A DNA stretch of 64,000 nt, from the NCBI GenBank assembly GCA_008360975.2, contig CM039183.1, forward strand, positions 51,297,350 through 51,361,349, in the 5' to 3' direction. Shown here in pieces: positions 54,373 through 64,000 of the stretch. Origin of the DNA: Lichenostomus cassidix (Eukaryota; Chordata; Aves; Passeriformes; Meliphagidae). The first letter of the stretch is position 1. Each line of letters begins with the position of its first letter. Under the pieces are notes generated by a model, which worked only from the letters and a program-made list of their open reading frames with translations, did no database searches and was not told where the DNA came from. A program made the position numbers and the translations under genes.

Positions 54373-54418
54373 ATCAGTAATATAGTGTATATATATTTAT
54401 ATCAGTAATATAGTGTAT
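54373..54418 (+). repeat. 18-bp direct repeat, period 28, with TA-rich flank
   Basis: ATCAGTAATATAGTGTAT occurs at 54373-54390 and again at 54401-54418, followed by (TA)/(CA)-rich sequence to about 54,470. Confidence 0.9.
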
Positions 54419-55404
54419 CTATATTTTCATATATATATGTATATGTACACACACATACACATGCACGCATAGTCCAATATCATCACCTCAAAAATATATG
54501 TATTGGGAGGTTTATACAGTACATTTGCTTGTTTTATGGTGTTTTTATTGAACAAGAAAACTAAAAGTGTGCTGCCTAGTTGTACAGTACTGTAGGATAC
54601 TCTGCCGTGCACAGTTCCAAGTGTCTTAGACAACTGCATAGCTCTTTGAATTATAGATATATAAAAACAAATATATATAAATAGAAAATTTTAAAAATCA
54701 CCTCAATAAAATTGTTCAGAAAATATTTCAATTCAGTAAATCTTTACTGAAAATACTCTTGAATCTCTAGCATATGGGCAGAGTTAAATTCAGAGAGCCT
54801 CCAAAGGCCAAATTAAAAGACCGTCCTCATGGAAATGAGATGAAAAAAGGTTCCTAAAACCTTCCTTTGAATTCTGGCAGTCCTTCAAACACATCTAGTA
54901 ACTTCCCTGTGGGTGGTGTATTCATGGAGAGGTGTGTTCAAAGAGGTGTTATTTGTTTCAAAAACACAAAGTTAGGGTCGTAGCTCAGTGATTCAGAGAC
55001 CTAATCTATGCTCCCCATTTCCCCTTTTTTTTTAATCAGCAAAACGTGGTTTTTACCAGTCTCATCGGCAGCAGGTTTGCGGTGGAAATACCCCCTCTGC
55101 ACACGAACAAAACTGATCTGCACAGCTGAGGGCTCAGCCTAGTGAGCAGTGCATCTGCCAGTCTTTTAACATTACAAAGTGACTGACGATAACATTTGCT
55201 TTTTAATTACTTTGCAATAATTGCTTCTTTGCAAGAACTAAGAGAAAAAATGAGCATAAATTTCCTCACACAGAAGGCAAGTTGATGATTATGTTAAGGT
55301 TATGCTTCCAGAATATTATTTAAATGGCTGTCTTGACAGTGACACCATTTCAATACTGACCATTTTTCTTCTGCAAGCATAAAAGAAGTGGGGTTTTTGT
55401 TGGG

Positions 55405-55420
55405 TTTTTTTTTTTTTTTT
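55405..55420 (+). repeat. T16 homopolymer
   Basis: A T tract preceded by GGGGTTTTTGTTGGG. Intergenic. Confidence 0.85.
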
Positions 55421-56994
55421 GGAAAGTGAGCACTTTCCCCCTCAGTCTCTGTAGATGCTCTTTGCTGAGTTCAAACTGTGAGGAGTCTCTGCTAAAAACT
55501 CAGTGAGAGAGTCCAGTGGGATAGATGGCTTCATAAGGCTTGGATGAAATGAGAAGCTTAAGCGGAGAGTCCTATACATTTCACATACATGTGATACTAA
55601 ATTTTGGATTTTGACAGAAATCCATTGGAAGGAGAGGACTCACCCTCAGGTATCAAAGGAGGCAAACTGGCGCCTATTATTGCTAATCCTCAATCTTCAA
55701 ACTCATCCCCAGATGTATTACTGTTTCTATACATTAGCAATCTTCTGTGACATGGGAGTGAGCCTTTGGTTTTAATCTCTGTTTGAACATGTAATAAATA
55801 TCCTTCCCCCTAAATGCTTAGAATCTAACCAGGAAATTCAGAGGAGGGATGTAAATTAGAGCAAGTCAGAAAACACTGAGACTTAATGGAACCGGTAAAC
55901 TTATTTTACACTTATGAAACAGCTGACTAACCACAGAGAGCAAAAGCTAATTCTTCCCACTTTTAAACTGATACAGTGCTCCTTGACCAGATTTGGGGTA
56001 TGTGGATTAACAGTAGTGCCACTGTTAGATATGGAGGTCACTAGGTTTAGGGGATTGTGAAGTGTAATCCTGTCACCAAGTCTGTGTACATGCATTTCCG
56101 TGGATGCCAGAGCTATGTCAGGCACTTGGGAGCAATAAAGAGTAATCTAATCTACATCATTACCCCACAAATAAATGCTAAGTACTGTGTTTTCAACAGC
56201 TGAGTTATTCTGCTCTTAATTACCCTGTGACAATCCAGCTCTGCTATCCCACCTGTCGCTGGGTTTGCAGTACAGACATACTATAGCGAGGGAGGTGTTG
56301 CTCTGGGGTGCAGTCATGAAAAATCCATTCGCAGCCTGCAGCCCAGGGGTCACTGATGACCTCCCTGTGCCGCGGGGTGTGTAGGCTGACAGCAACAGGA
56401 CACTCACCGGGCACTCTGTGCAAGACACAGGAAACTCCAGCCTTTGCACAGATATATGCTGAGATAAGCTGAATCCTCTGAGTACAGGAGTCATTTCAAC
56501 TGATTGAGTGGATCAGGTTAGTTTGTGCACTTCTGTAAGAGCGGTGTGATGAGATTTGATGGCAAAGATTGAAGACTGCACAAAACAGCCAGAAGAGTGA
56601 AAATCTGGGCTCTTTTGGAGCTTTAGTGACACCTACTGAAAACCAATGAAATCCACCTAAATATGACTAAAGCTAGCATTTTAAGGTACATTTGTGCATA
56701 TATATTTAGCTGCATACATATACACACGTAATGTGGGTAACTTTTCTGATCTTTCAGTAATAACCTGTAACTGGTTTTAGCTGTTACTGTTTTTATTTGC
56801 CTGTAAGAACATGGAAAAAACCCTACTCCCTTCTGTGCTTTACACTTTCTTTTTGAAAAGTAATAAAACAGGTTTACAACACTTTCCTGGAATACCAGGC
56901 ACACTTTTCCTTTTCCTAGCAAGGAGCCTGTATGTGTGTGCCTGTGTTTGTGAACAGCCCTGCCACACAGCATAGGTAAAACATTTATACAGCT

Positions 56995-57395
56995 GCAGTG
57001 TCGTATCGCAGAAAGGGTCAGGTTCAAGGGACCACAGTGGGTCATCTGGTCCAACCTCGCTGCTCAAGCAGGGTCATCCTAGAGCACATGGCACAGGACT
57101 GAGTCCAGGTGGCTCTTTGGTATCTACACAGACTGCACAACTTCTGTGGGGCAACTGTTCCAGTGCACAGTCACCCACACAGTAAAGAGGCTCGTCCTCG
57201 TACTCAGGTGGAACTTCCTGTGCATCAGCTTCTGTCTGCTGCTTCTTGTGCTACTGCCCAGCAGCTCCGAGCAGAGCCTGGATCCAAACTCCTTACACCC
57301 TCCCTCCAGAAACTCTTAGACATTGATGAGGTCCTCCCTTAGTCGTCTCTCCTCTGAAGAGGCCCACATCCCCCAGCCATTGCTCGTCAGAAAAA
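56995..57395 (-). mobile_element. CR1-type LINE fragment, 5' truncated
   Basis: The + strand reads TCAGGTTCAAGGGACC, GTCATCTGGTCCAACC and GATGAGGTCCTCCCTTAG in order, the pattern of an antisense CR1 3' portion as I know it from bird genomes. It is diverged, and its ends are approximate. It abuts the CpG island of LTV1. Confidence 0.8.
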
Positions 57396-57526
57396 AGAAC
57401 TCAAGCACAGCAGAACACTGTTAATACCACCACGCGTTGCTCACTCCCAACCCTCCAGACTCAGCCCGCACAACCCGCACAACCCGCCCGCCCCTCAGCG
57501 CGCCCGGCCCGGCCCGGCCCGGCTGC

Positions 57527-57538
57527 TGCGCATGCGCG
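57527..57538 (+). promoter_or_regulatory. NRF1 binding site
   Basis: TGCGCATGCGCG matches the NRF1 palindromic consensus (YGCGCAYGCGCR) at every position. NRF1 drives many CpG-island housekeeping and ribosome or mitochondrial genes. It lies about 470 bp upstream of the LTV1 ATG. Confidence 0.75.
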
Positions 57539-57819
57539 CTGCCCCTTGGCCGCCTGCACCGCCCCTTGCCATGGAGGGCGCTGGCGGCCCGAACCATTCT
57601 TCACTATTTCGAGGGGAGAACTGGGATAATGTGCCTCTGGTGGGCGGCACGAAGCACTCTTCTTCCGTCCGCAGAGCCTCTCTTTTATTAAAATATTATT
57701 CTGTTCTGAGAACACTCTCGTTTGTTTCGTTTTTTTTTAACTGAGAAACAAAAACCCACTAACCTGCCCGGCCTGGCAGCCCATCGCCTTCCCCCCGCTG
57801 GCCACTGGTCTATCCCAAG

Positions 57820-57846
57820 ATGGAGGGCAGAGCCGGGTGGCACTGA
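57820..57846 (+). other. possible short upstream ORF in LTV1 5' UTR
   Basis: ATG at 57820 followed by seven codons and TGA at 57844. It would be translated only if transcription starts upstream of it. The ATG sits inside the YY1-like motif. Confidence 0.3.
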
Positions 57847-57875
57847 GGCCTGGCGCGCGTGGAGCGAGCGGGGTT

Positions 57876-58001
57876 GGGGACAGCGGGAGAGCCGGGAGCG
57901 GCCCGGGGACAGCGGGAGAGCCGGGAGCGGCCCGGGGACAGCGGGAGAGCCGGGAGCGGCCCGGGGACACCGGGAGAGCCGGGAGCGGCCCGGGGACAGC
58001 G
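57876..58001 (+). repeat. 29-bp tandem repeat (4.3 copies) in LTV1 5' UTR
   Basis: Copies begin at 57876, 57905, 57934, 57963 and (partial) 57992. The unit starts GGGGACAGCGGGAGAGCC and ends GGAGCGGCCC. Copies 1-3 are identical and copy 4 has one change (ACACC for ACAGC). The partial fifth copy runs into GCGCCATGG, so the array ends next to the start codon. Each unit has one GGGG and two GGG runs. Confidence 0.95.
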
Positions 58002-58003
58002 CC

Positions 58004-58006
58004 ATG
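58004..58006 (+). CDS. LTV1: LTV1 first coding exon, ATG only
   Basis: ATG lies in GCGCCATGG (G at -3) and is followed at once by the strong donor GTGAGT at 58007. Splicing to 58691 gives Met-Pro-His-Lys, the conserved LTV1 start. If intron 1 were retained, the frame would stop at a TAG within about 70 bases. Confidence 0.88.
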
Positions 58007-61000
58007 GTGAGTGTGCCGGGCTCTGCGCTCGCAGCTGCCGGGGGAAGAGGGCAGGGCAGAGCAAGAGAGTAGCCCCTGGGTTGCCTGTATCTGCTCTGAC
58101 ACGTTTTGCTAGGTAAGTGAAGCTGGCAGCCTCGGTGGAAGGGTTTTCCCAGGTCAGGTGTGCTAACCGGTAGGAAAGGCTTTCACCTAGCTGAGAACAC
58201 TTGGAGTTTTTTTCGATCCAGAACTCGTGTATTTCGATGTTAGCGCTGCGGATAGTCCTCATGGCTGGTGTTGACTTGCTGCTGCAGGAACTGCTGTCTG
58301 AACAACTCTCAAAGAAGCAAGATGTGTCTAGATTAATTTCCTTGTGTTAGTTTCATGTGTTTCTTGGATGAAATGTGTTGTAGTTTCTTAGGAATTCCTT
58401 TCTAGGGCTGTATGTTAAACTTAATGTGCAATTATGAGATATTTATTGTATGATGTATTGCCATTTTGCAGCTGAATAAGCTGCGTTTGCTGTTAGAACA
58501 TATGAAATTACTATTGTGCGTGTGGGGAGATGAGTTAAGCTAACACTGGTCTCAGTGCTTTGTCTCCAAGCATATGTTTATAAGTCATTGCCTTAGAAGA
58601 AATACAGCAGCACACTCCAGAAAATGGTTCTCTTTAGGTGCATTTAATATTTCAATTTTTGTTAATAGTTAACCAAATTTCTTTTTGCAGCCCCACAAGA
58701 AAAAGAAACCGTTCATAGAGAAGAAGAAAGCAGTGACATTTCATTTAGTGCACAGAAGTCAGAGGGATCCACTTGCTGCTGACGATACTGCACCCCAGAG
58801 AGTTCTGCTGCCTACACAGAAAGTAAATACTCACTTTTAATATTGAGCTTCATTCAGATAAGAAACACCATGGAGAGAGAAAAACTTGGTATGCAATTGT
58901 ACAATTAAAAACATAGCTTGAAAAAAGGTAGTTTTTAGTCCAGCTTGTTAAAAGGAAGGGAATGATGTAGAGAATTTCGTATTTGTGAGCTACTGCTTGA
59001 TGGTTGAAGGATGACTTAACTAGCATTTGGGGTGTAAATGTATTTTAAAAACAAAAAAACTTGTGTGACTCACCATGGTAAAACAGGCATTGTTGGTTAC
59101 GTTGCTGATGGAAAGAGTTGTTCAAGGTCCTGCTCAGACAGCACCTGAACATAGCACCAGCTTATCATAATGTTCTAATTAGCTGTGCATTAGGGTAAGG
59201 AGTGGAAAGAGGACTGCAAGGACTTTAACATTCAGGCACTCTCAGTAGAAGTGTTACTAGTCTTTTTGCTAGTAAGTTTTAAATGGCCTTAAGTAGCTAA
59301 ATGTATGCCTTTTTATTATTTTTATGCATTTATTTGTTGTACATTAACTACATACTTTTCTAAAAAAATTTTTCCCTCCCTCCCGCCATCCTTCTTAGGG
59401 GCATGAGGAGCAAAGAAGGGAAGAGCAGCGGAAGTATGGTGTCTTCTTTGATGATGACTATGACTATCTGCAGCATCTCAAAGAAGCCTCTGGTCCCTCT
59501 GAGCTTGTCCCATCTGTGCGTGGACAGCAAAGCAGAATTGTTATCACAAGTGAGGGGCACATAGAAGATGAAATTCAGAGAATTTCAGTAAGTAGTATTT
59601 TTGCTAATGATAATGCTGTTCTTTGGAGCCTTAACATCCTGCAGACATGTTAACTGTATTCAGCAAGTGTTACTGTGACTGTGATTTTATATATATAGAA
59701 AATTGACATGAGAATTAATGCTGCCAGTACTTCATGTAGTTGTCATTGTATAACTTTGAAAATTTGCCACTGATAAAGTAGAGCTTGCTGTAACATTTAA
59801 GTAGCATTCACAGAGTTTCTTCTCGTCACAGTAGTACCTGCATGTTTTTGTTAGTGTAAACTCAGATGAGAAACCAGGAACAAATATATTCTGATCATGT
59901 TTTTCTGTTTATTTTTCTAAGGCTCCATCTATTAAGTTGCCTTCCTCAGTATTTGCCACAGAGTTTGAAGAGGATGTGGGCTTGTTAAATAAAGCTGCTC
60001 CTGTTTCAGGTACTTTTTACCTTTCTGTAAAGTGAGTTGCCATCTAGGAACTAGATGGTAATTATAGCTTCAGTTGTGGTATCTTTTCTTTGGCTTAGAA
60101 CAGGCTCAATAGCACACATAAGGAATGATCTGTGGGAGACCCATATTTCAATTTGGGACTTTTTTCTGTGATTCACTAGTAAGAGTTTTTTAGCTTTGCT
60201 TGGATAGGTGGAATACATGAGCTCTCACTATTGTGTTGCAAATACAAACTAATAACAGGGAAAAACTGTAGATAGTACTATTAATTTATAATTCACTCTG
60301 TTTGAATCCGAGTCTGGAACTGGATTTTCACTCAGTTTATTTTCAAATGCGGAGCAGTGTTTACATTCCTTCATTAGTATTATTTCAGTGTTACAGGCTG
60401 TGGGTAGGCTTTTGTTATGTATCCATGTTTGCACTGAACATTGACTCTACAGCTATCTCCATATTTCGTAACAGAAAGGAATTATAGCTGTTCTCTCTGT
60501 CCTGACAGAAGGATGCTAAAGACACTTCCCTTAATTTCAGTAGAGAAACACTTTCTAACCTTCTGTAATGTAGGGAATTTTAGGGTTGGAGCTATTGTTG
60601 GTTGTTGATCATGTGGTACTTTAACCTGATTATTTTTTCTTTTACAATATTCTATATTAAAATGCATTTATGGAAGCTTAAGACCTCTGGGAAATGTTTT
60701 TTTCTGAATTACAGAAATTGACAAGACACTAGTGAGTTGCCCTGGCTTGTATCAAATCTACAAATATTCTTGAGGATTTCTGTGATTCTTTGATTTAAGC
60801 TTTCCTTGCTGCAAACTAACAGTCCAGCTGGATTGGGTTTTATCCAGGAAGGTAGCTTTATAATGTCAGAGAAGTTTAAATGCTTGTTTTGTATTTTTAA
60901 CTTTCTAGGACCACGGCTAGATTTTGACCCAGATATTGTTGCAGCTCTTGATGATGATTTTGACTTTGACAATCCAGAAAATATCCTGGAAGATGATTTT

Positions 61001-63653
61001 GTTCTACAAGCAAATCAACCACAGAAGCGGTAGACAGAGCTTTGTTGAAATGTTTGCCATATGTAATAGGAGAGATGCTGTTTGCTATTTCATGTGGTGA
61101 TGTAGAAAGCCACAATGGTTTCAGATTTCAAATTGAATACTTTGGTGGCTTAAAAGCAAAAAAAGCATTACCTCTTGTTATTTGGATGGTAGACTGCAAA
61201 ATCAAATTTTCTTGTGTTATCCAAGAGATGGGTTTCATTTGGCACTTGGAGCTCATGGATTATAGGCAATGTTTGGAATAATAGTGTTCTTCAACTTCTT
61301 AAAACATTGTCATCTATCGCATGTAAAATACATCAGGAATAGTATTGATGAAGGCTAATGGGTGTTTCTGCAGCCTTTACAAATGTTTCATGTGATACCC
61401 CACTGCATTTTATTTAGTTAGTTTTGGTATCATTCTCATAATTTAAAGAACAATTAGAAGGTTTGCTCATTTTAATGTTCAAGAATGCAGCTGGTGTTTT
61501 TCTGCATTGACATGTACAGTTGAATATAAACATAACTTCGCTCTCAATGCACAGATGTGTGATCCAACTAGAAATTATTTCAGCTTTGAGGCAAAAGTCT
61601 CACTCTTTATTTTTCTCTTTCAAGATTTAAATCTGTTACTGCTAAATTGTTTCAGATAACCCAGCAGTGGTAAGAGCTATGGACAGGTCCGTGTATTGTT
61701 CTAAAACTATTTTATCCTTCTGTTCAGGGGATCAGGTGCTGAGGATGAAGATGAATGGGAAGATATGGAAGATGATAGTGATGAAAAGGATAGCTGCAGT
61801 AGTGATAAAGACTATGATTCAGAAGGTCCTTTATCAGATGATGAGGTTAATGGACGAACAAAAGAATTCCTTTTTATGCAAGAAGAAACCAAGAGTCGTT
61901 TCACGGAATATTCTATGACGTCTTCAGTAATAAGGCGGAATGAGCAGTTAACCCTGTTGGATGACAGATTTGAGAAGGTGAGGCAGCTCAAGAGTGTAAC
62001 TGTGAAGGGTGTTAAATGCTTCTTCATCTGTTGGTTCATTTCATCAAGTGGTGTTCTCTATACGCACACAGATTTTAATGCTTTTAGCAGTCAGGGCAGC
62101 AAACCACTGCCCTTTGCATGTATTCCATGTTTAATACTGGGTACATTAAGAGGCTTGTGTTATCTAGGTTATGGTGTTAATTAGTATTGAAAGGCCTAGC
62201 ACTGATAGAGTTAAAATTACTCCAATGACTATATGAGCATTCATAATTAGTGTTACACTTTTGTATGAAAAGCTCAGTTCAACACAGCAAACCATGTACA
62301 GGTACCTGGTAAAGTATACATTCATGAAATGTTGTCAGAGCAGTGGAAATAGGGTGTAGCTTTTGTTCTGAGCAGGCTTCTTAAGGCACAGATTGAAATA
62401 ATGCATCAGAATAAGAAAGGTTTTCTAGAAGCTGATTTATGTATTATTAATATAAGATAACTTTCTGACTCCCATGCTGAAAGAATACTGACAATAAGGA
62501 GAAAATCCTACAGCAGGTGTGTTTGGCAGTTGTTCAGCAAATGAGAGGGGAGGGGAAAAAGATAAAAAACGTGTCAAAAAGCTATCAAGAAGTTGCATGA
62601 CAAATGTAATCTAATTATAGATATCCACTTCTTTATTTTAGTTTTATGAACAATTTGATGAAGATGAAATTGGAGCCTTAGATAATGTGGAGTTAGAAGG
62701 TTATATCAACACAGACAATGCTCGGTTGCAGGAAGTCCTGGATGATTACTACAAAGAGAAAGCAAAGAAGTATGTATTCCCAGAAGTTCTGCTTCACATA
62801 AGTAGTTATGTAATCCTCTGTTTATAATGAAATTTTGGGCATGTTGCTTCAAGTTCATATACTCAAAGTTTGCATCCCACAGTAAAAGCAGCTGCATATG
62901 AGTATTATCCATTCATATGATAAAATTAGGTGGAGGAATTTTGTTGATTTGAGTGAGGTTATGCTTGTTTTGTATACTGTATTGAACTTAATGTAGTATC
63001 TAGAGGCATTTGGTCTCTTGAAATGCAGAAATACTTCTTTTGTTGACTGTGTCTTTGTCCTAATGTTTTTAGTTTATTTGGTGGAGGCTTACTTAAGGAA
63101 ACTCCACTTTTGATGCAAATTTCATTGAAAATAGCTTTCTTGGGTCTGGGGTTTTACTGAAGGGAGTCTGGATTTACATAATGTACATATTTTTCAACAA
63201 AAGATAAACCATATTTTTTTCTTCTCTGAACTTTTTCAAAGTTGTGTGAAATTGGATACTCTTGAACCCAGTGAAGATTTGGACTCTCCTGCAAATGAAG
63301 ATAGTGAGGAAGAAAAGGAAGAAATTGTAACTGTAGTTATTGAGGAGCCAAAAGAAAAGTGGGATTGCGAATCCATTTTGAGTAAGTATTTTGGAGTTTG
63401 CTTATTTCTTCCTAGGATTTCAAAGTAAATGATAGGTGATTTCAGAACTTTTCAGACAGTGCTTCAAGTAAAACAGTTTATGCTCTGAGCACAATAGGAG
63501 GAATTTCCAAAACCAAAGTAGTAGTCCAATTCATAATACATTTACCTCATTTCTATTTGCAAGCCTTTCTTGACTACTTTCTTTTTTCTTTGTGACCTAG
63601 GTACATATTCAAACTTATATAATCACCCAACACTTATTAAGGAGCCATCAAAG
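58004..63653 (+). CDS. LTV1: LTV1, 40S ribosome assembly factor (3' partial, 9 coding exons)
   Basis: LTV1 is a pre-40S assembly factor. In yeast it works near ENP1 and RPS3, and its phosphorylation by casein kinase 1 (Hrr25) allows release and subunit maturation. Exons seen: 58004-58006, 58691-58822, 59399-59587, 59922-60009, 60909-61029, 61728-61977, 62642-62769, 63242-63381, 63601-63653. All phases join, giving 368 residues; human LTV1 is about 475, so roughly the last quarter is beyond the right edge. Recognition rests on PHKKKKPFIEKKKAV, DPLAAD, KYGVFFDDDYDYLQHLKE, KLPSSVFATEFEEDVGLLNK, RLDFDPDIVAALDDDFDFD, EETKSRFTEYSMTSSV and KEKWDCESI. The protein is strongly acidic in the middle (residues 138-230). 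The start is the only ATG giving the conserved MPH N-terminus. Expression is probably housekeeping, from the CpG island upstream. Confidence 0.97.
58691..58822 (+). CDS. LTV1: LTV1 exon 2: basic N-terminus
   Basis: The acceptor is TTGCAG (58685-58690) and the donor GTAAAT (58823). In phase 0 it encodes PHKKKKPFIEKKKAVTFHLV, HRSQRDPLAADDTAP and QRVLLPTQK (residues 2-45), the most conserved N-terminal block of the family. Confidence 0.97.
59399..59587 (+). CDS. LTV1: LTV1 exon 3: KYGVFFDDDYDYLQHL block
   Basis: The acceptor is TCTTAG (59393-59398) and the donor GTAAGT (59588). It encodes 63 codons (residues 46-108): GHEEQRREEQRKYGVFFDDD, YDYLQHLKE, then a less conserved stretch ending EDEIQRIS. 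The part after SGPSELVPS differs from the human sequence I recall. Confidence 0.96.
59922..60009 (+). CDS. LTV1: LTV1 exon 4: KLPSSVFATEFEEDVG
   Basis: The acceptor is CTAAG (59917-59921) and the donor GTACTT (60010). It encodes APSIKLPSSVFATEFEEDVG and LLNKAAPVS (residues 109-137), ending after one base of a Gly codon. Confidence 0.95.
60909..61029 (+). CDS. LTV1: LTV1 exon 5: acidic DFDPDIVAALDDDFDFD
   Basis: The acceptor is TTCTAG (60903-60908) and the donor GTAGAC (61030, weak). It encodes GPRLDFDPDIVAALDDDFDF, then DNPENILEDDFVLQANQPQK (residues 138-177), ending with two bases of an Arg codon. A stop follows at once if the exon is not spliced here. Confidence 0.94.
61728..61977 (+). CDS. 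LTV1: LTV1 exon 6: acidic linker and KSRFTEYSMTSSV
   Basis: The acceptor is GTTCAG (61722-61727) and the donor GTGAGG (61978). It encodes 83 full codons (residues 179-261): GSGAEDEDEWEDMEDDSDEK, a Ser/Asp-rich stretch, then EETKSRFTEYSMTSSVIRRN and EQLTLLDDRFEK. The second half is the conserved part. Confidence 0.95.
62642..62769 (+). CDS. LTV1: LTV1 exon 7: YEQFDEDEIGALDN
   Basis: The acceptor is TTTTAG (62636-62641) and the donor GTATGT (62770). It encodes FYEQFDEDEIGALDNVELEG and LQEVLDDYYKEKAK (residues 262-303), ending with two bases of Asn. Confidence 0.95.
63242..63381 (+). CDS. LTV1: LTV1 exon 8: CVKLDTLEP to KEKWDCESI
   Basis: The acceptor is CAAAG (63237-63241) and the donor GTAAGT (63382). 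Joined to exon 7 it gives NCVKLDTLEPSEDLDSPANE, then a Glu-rich run and VVIEEPKEKWDCESIL (residues 304-350). Confidence 0.95.
63601..63653 (+). CDS. LTV1: LTV1 exon 9: STYSNLYNHPTLI
   Basis: The acceptor is ACCTAG (63595-63600) and the donor GTAAAA (63654). It encodes STYSNLYNHPTLIKEPSK (residues 351-368), a conserved block. The basic C-terminal part of LTV1 is not in the window. Confidence 0.94.
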
Positions 63654-64000
63654 GTAAAATTATTAAACTTACTCTGATGAGTAACACTGGGAAAACTTGA
63701 GGCAAATGTGTTTGTTTTCTCAATGGGTATCTGTTTTTAAAGACAGGGAGCAGAAATGAGTGTTGGGGATAGTGCTAGCCTCTGGTATTATTCCTTCACT
63801 AAAGAAGGGGTTGGATATATTTCTTCTATTAGAAGGAAAACTGAGTCAGTTCACAATTTCTGTAATAGCTAGGCAGGAACACAGAGAACAAGGAATTTCC
63901 TTTGTTGTTATCTGTGATATACCTTTGTGTAATCTGTGTCTCACAGCCACATTATTTGTGTGCATTTTTTTTTCCCTATGGTTTGAAACAATTTATTCGA

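Larger units (their letters stand above)
49331..57430. other. PHACTR2-LTV1 intergenic region
   Basis: About 8 kb of mostly AT-rich sequence. It holds the short tandem repeats at 49,547, 54,373 and 55,405, the palindrome at 49,601 and the minus-strand CR1 at its right end. No supported gene; open frames are short and unlike known proteins. Confidence 0.75.
57431..58080 (+). promoter_or_regulatory. LTV1: LTV1 CpG island and promoter
   Basis: GC and CpG content rise sharply from about 57,431, with (GGCCC)n at 57506-57521, and fall back after about 58,080. No TATA box is evident. The island carries an NRF1 site, a YY1-like site (CAAGATGGAGGG, 57816-57827) and a pyrimidine stretch CCTCTCTTTT (57677-57686) that could be a start region. 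This is the typical layout of a vertebrate ribosome-biogenesis gene. The exact start site cannot be read from the sequence. Confidence 0.8.
58007..60908 (+). other. LTV1: LTV1 introns 1 to 4
   Basis: Introns 58007-58690, 58823-59398, 59588-59921 and 60010-60908, all GT-AG. I looked for C/D-box snoRNA signatures, since snoRNAs often sit in introns of ribosome-related genes, and found no convincing C plus D box pair. Confidence 0.8.
61030..64000 (+). other. LTV1: LTV1 introns 5 to 9 (last one partial)
   Basis: Introns 61030-61727, 61978-62641, 62770-63241, 63382-63600 and 63654 to the window edge, all GT-AG where both ends are visible. No embedded gene recognised. Confidence 0.8.

Noticed and set aside
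57688..58262. Several overlapping long open frames on both strands at the LTV1 5' end (Pro/Arg/Ser-rich)
   Set aside because: They are the 29-bp G-rich tandem repeat and CpG island read in different frames. The repeats give periodic peptides, and no known protein is encoded.
61340..61420. TTGATGA in an LTV1 intron as a snoRNA C box
   Set aside because: No matching D box (CTGA) at a suitable distance and no terminal stem.
61978..62184. Extension of the LTV1 exon 6 reading frame to 62184
   Set aside because: A strong donor lies at 61978, and splicing to 62642 restores the conserved FYEQFDEDEIGALDN. The extension is intron.

Overview
The window is vertebrate nuclear DNA: about 40% GC, large introns, and no operons or dense bacterial-style coding. 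CR1-type LINE fragments near 9770-10073 and 56995-57395 point to a sauropsid, most likely a bird. This is inferred from repeat type and protein similarity, not from a database search.

Two protein-coding genes lie head to tail on the + strand. The first, from before position 1 to about 49,330, is PHACTR2 (phosphatase and actin regulator 2). Twelve coding exons can be joined in frame, from a phase-1 acceptor at 4695 to the TAA stop at 47769-47771. They give 632 residues from the first, partial codon, close to the remembered length of mammalian PHACTR2. The start codon and first exon(s) are not in the window or not recognisable. A 3' UTR follows, with a good AATAAA at 49302-49307. The second gene is LTV1 (40S ribosomal subunit assembly factor). 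It starts in a CpG island at about 57,430-58,080 and runs off the right edge. Nine coding exons (58004-63653) give 368 residues, and the C-terminal quarter lies outside. The same order (PHACTR2 then LTV1) is what I recall for human 6q24, so this looks like an ordinary orthologous block.

Between the genes (49,331-57,430) I see only AT-rich sequence, short tandem repeats, homopolymers and a minus-strand CR1 fragment abutting the LTV1 CpG island. Most open frames in the introns are chance.

I found no undescribed system. The most unusual details are a non-canonical GC-AG intron in PHACTR2 (donor at 41794), an LTV1 first coding exon holding only the ATG, a 29-bp G-rich tandem repeat (4.3 copies) ending just before that ATG, and a consensus NRF1 palindrome in the LTV1 promoter. 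The two genes need not work together: PHACTR2 links G-actin sensing to protein phosphatase 1, and LTV1 serves small-subunit ribosome assembly.
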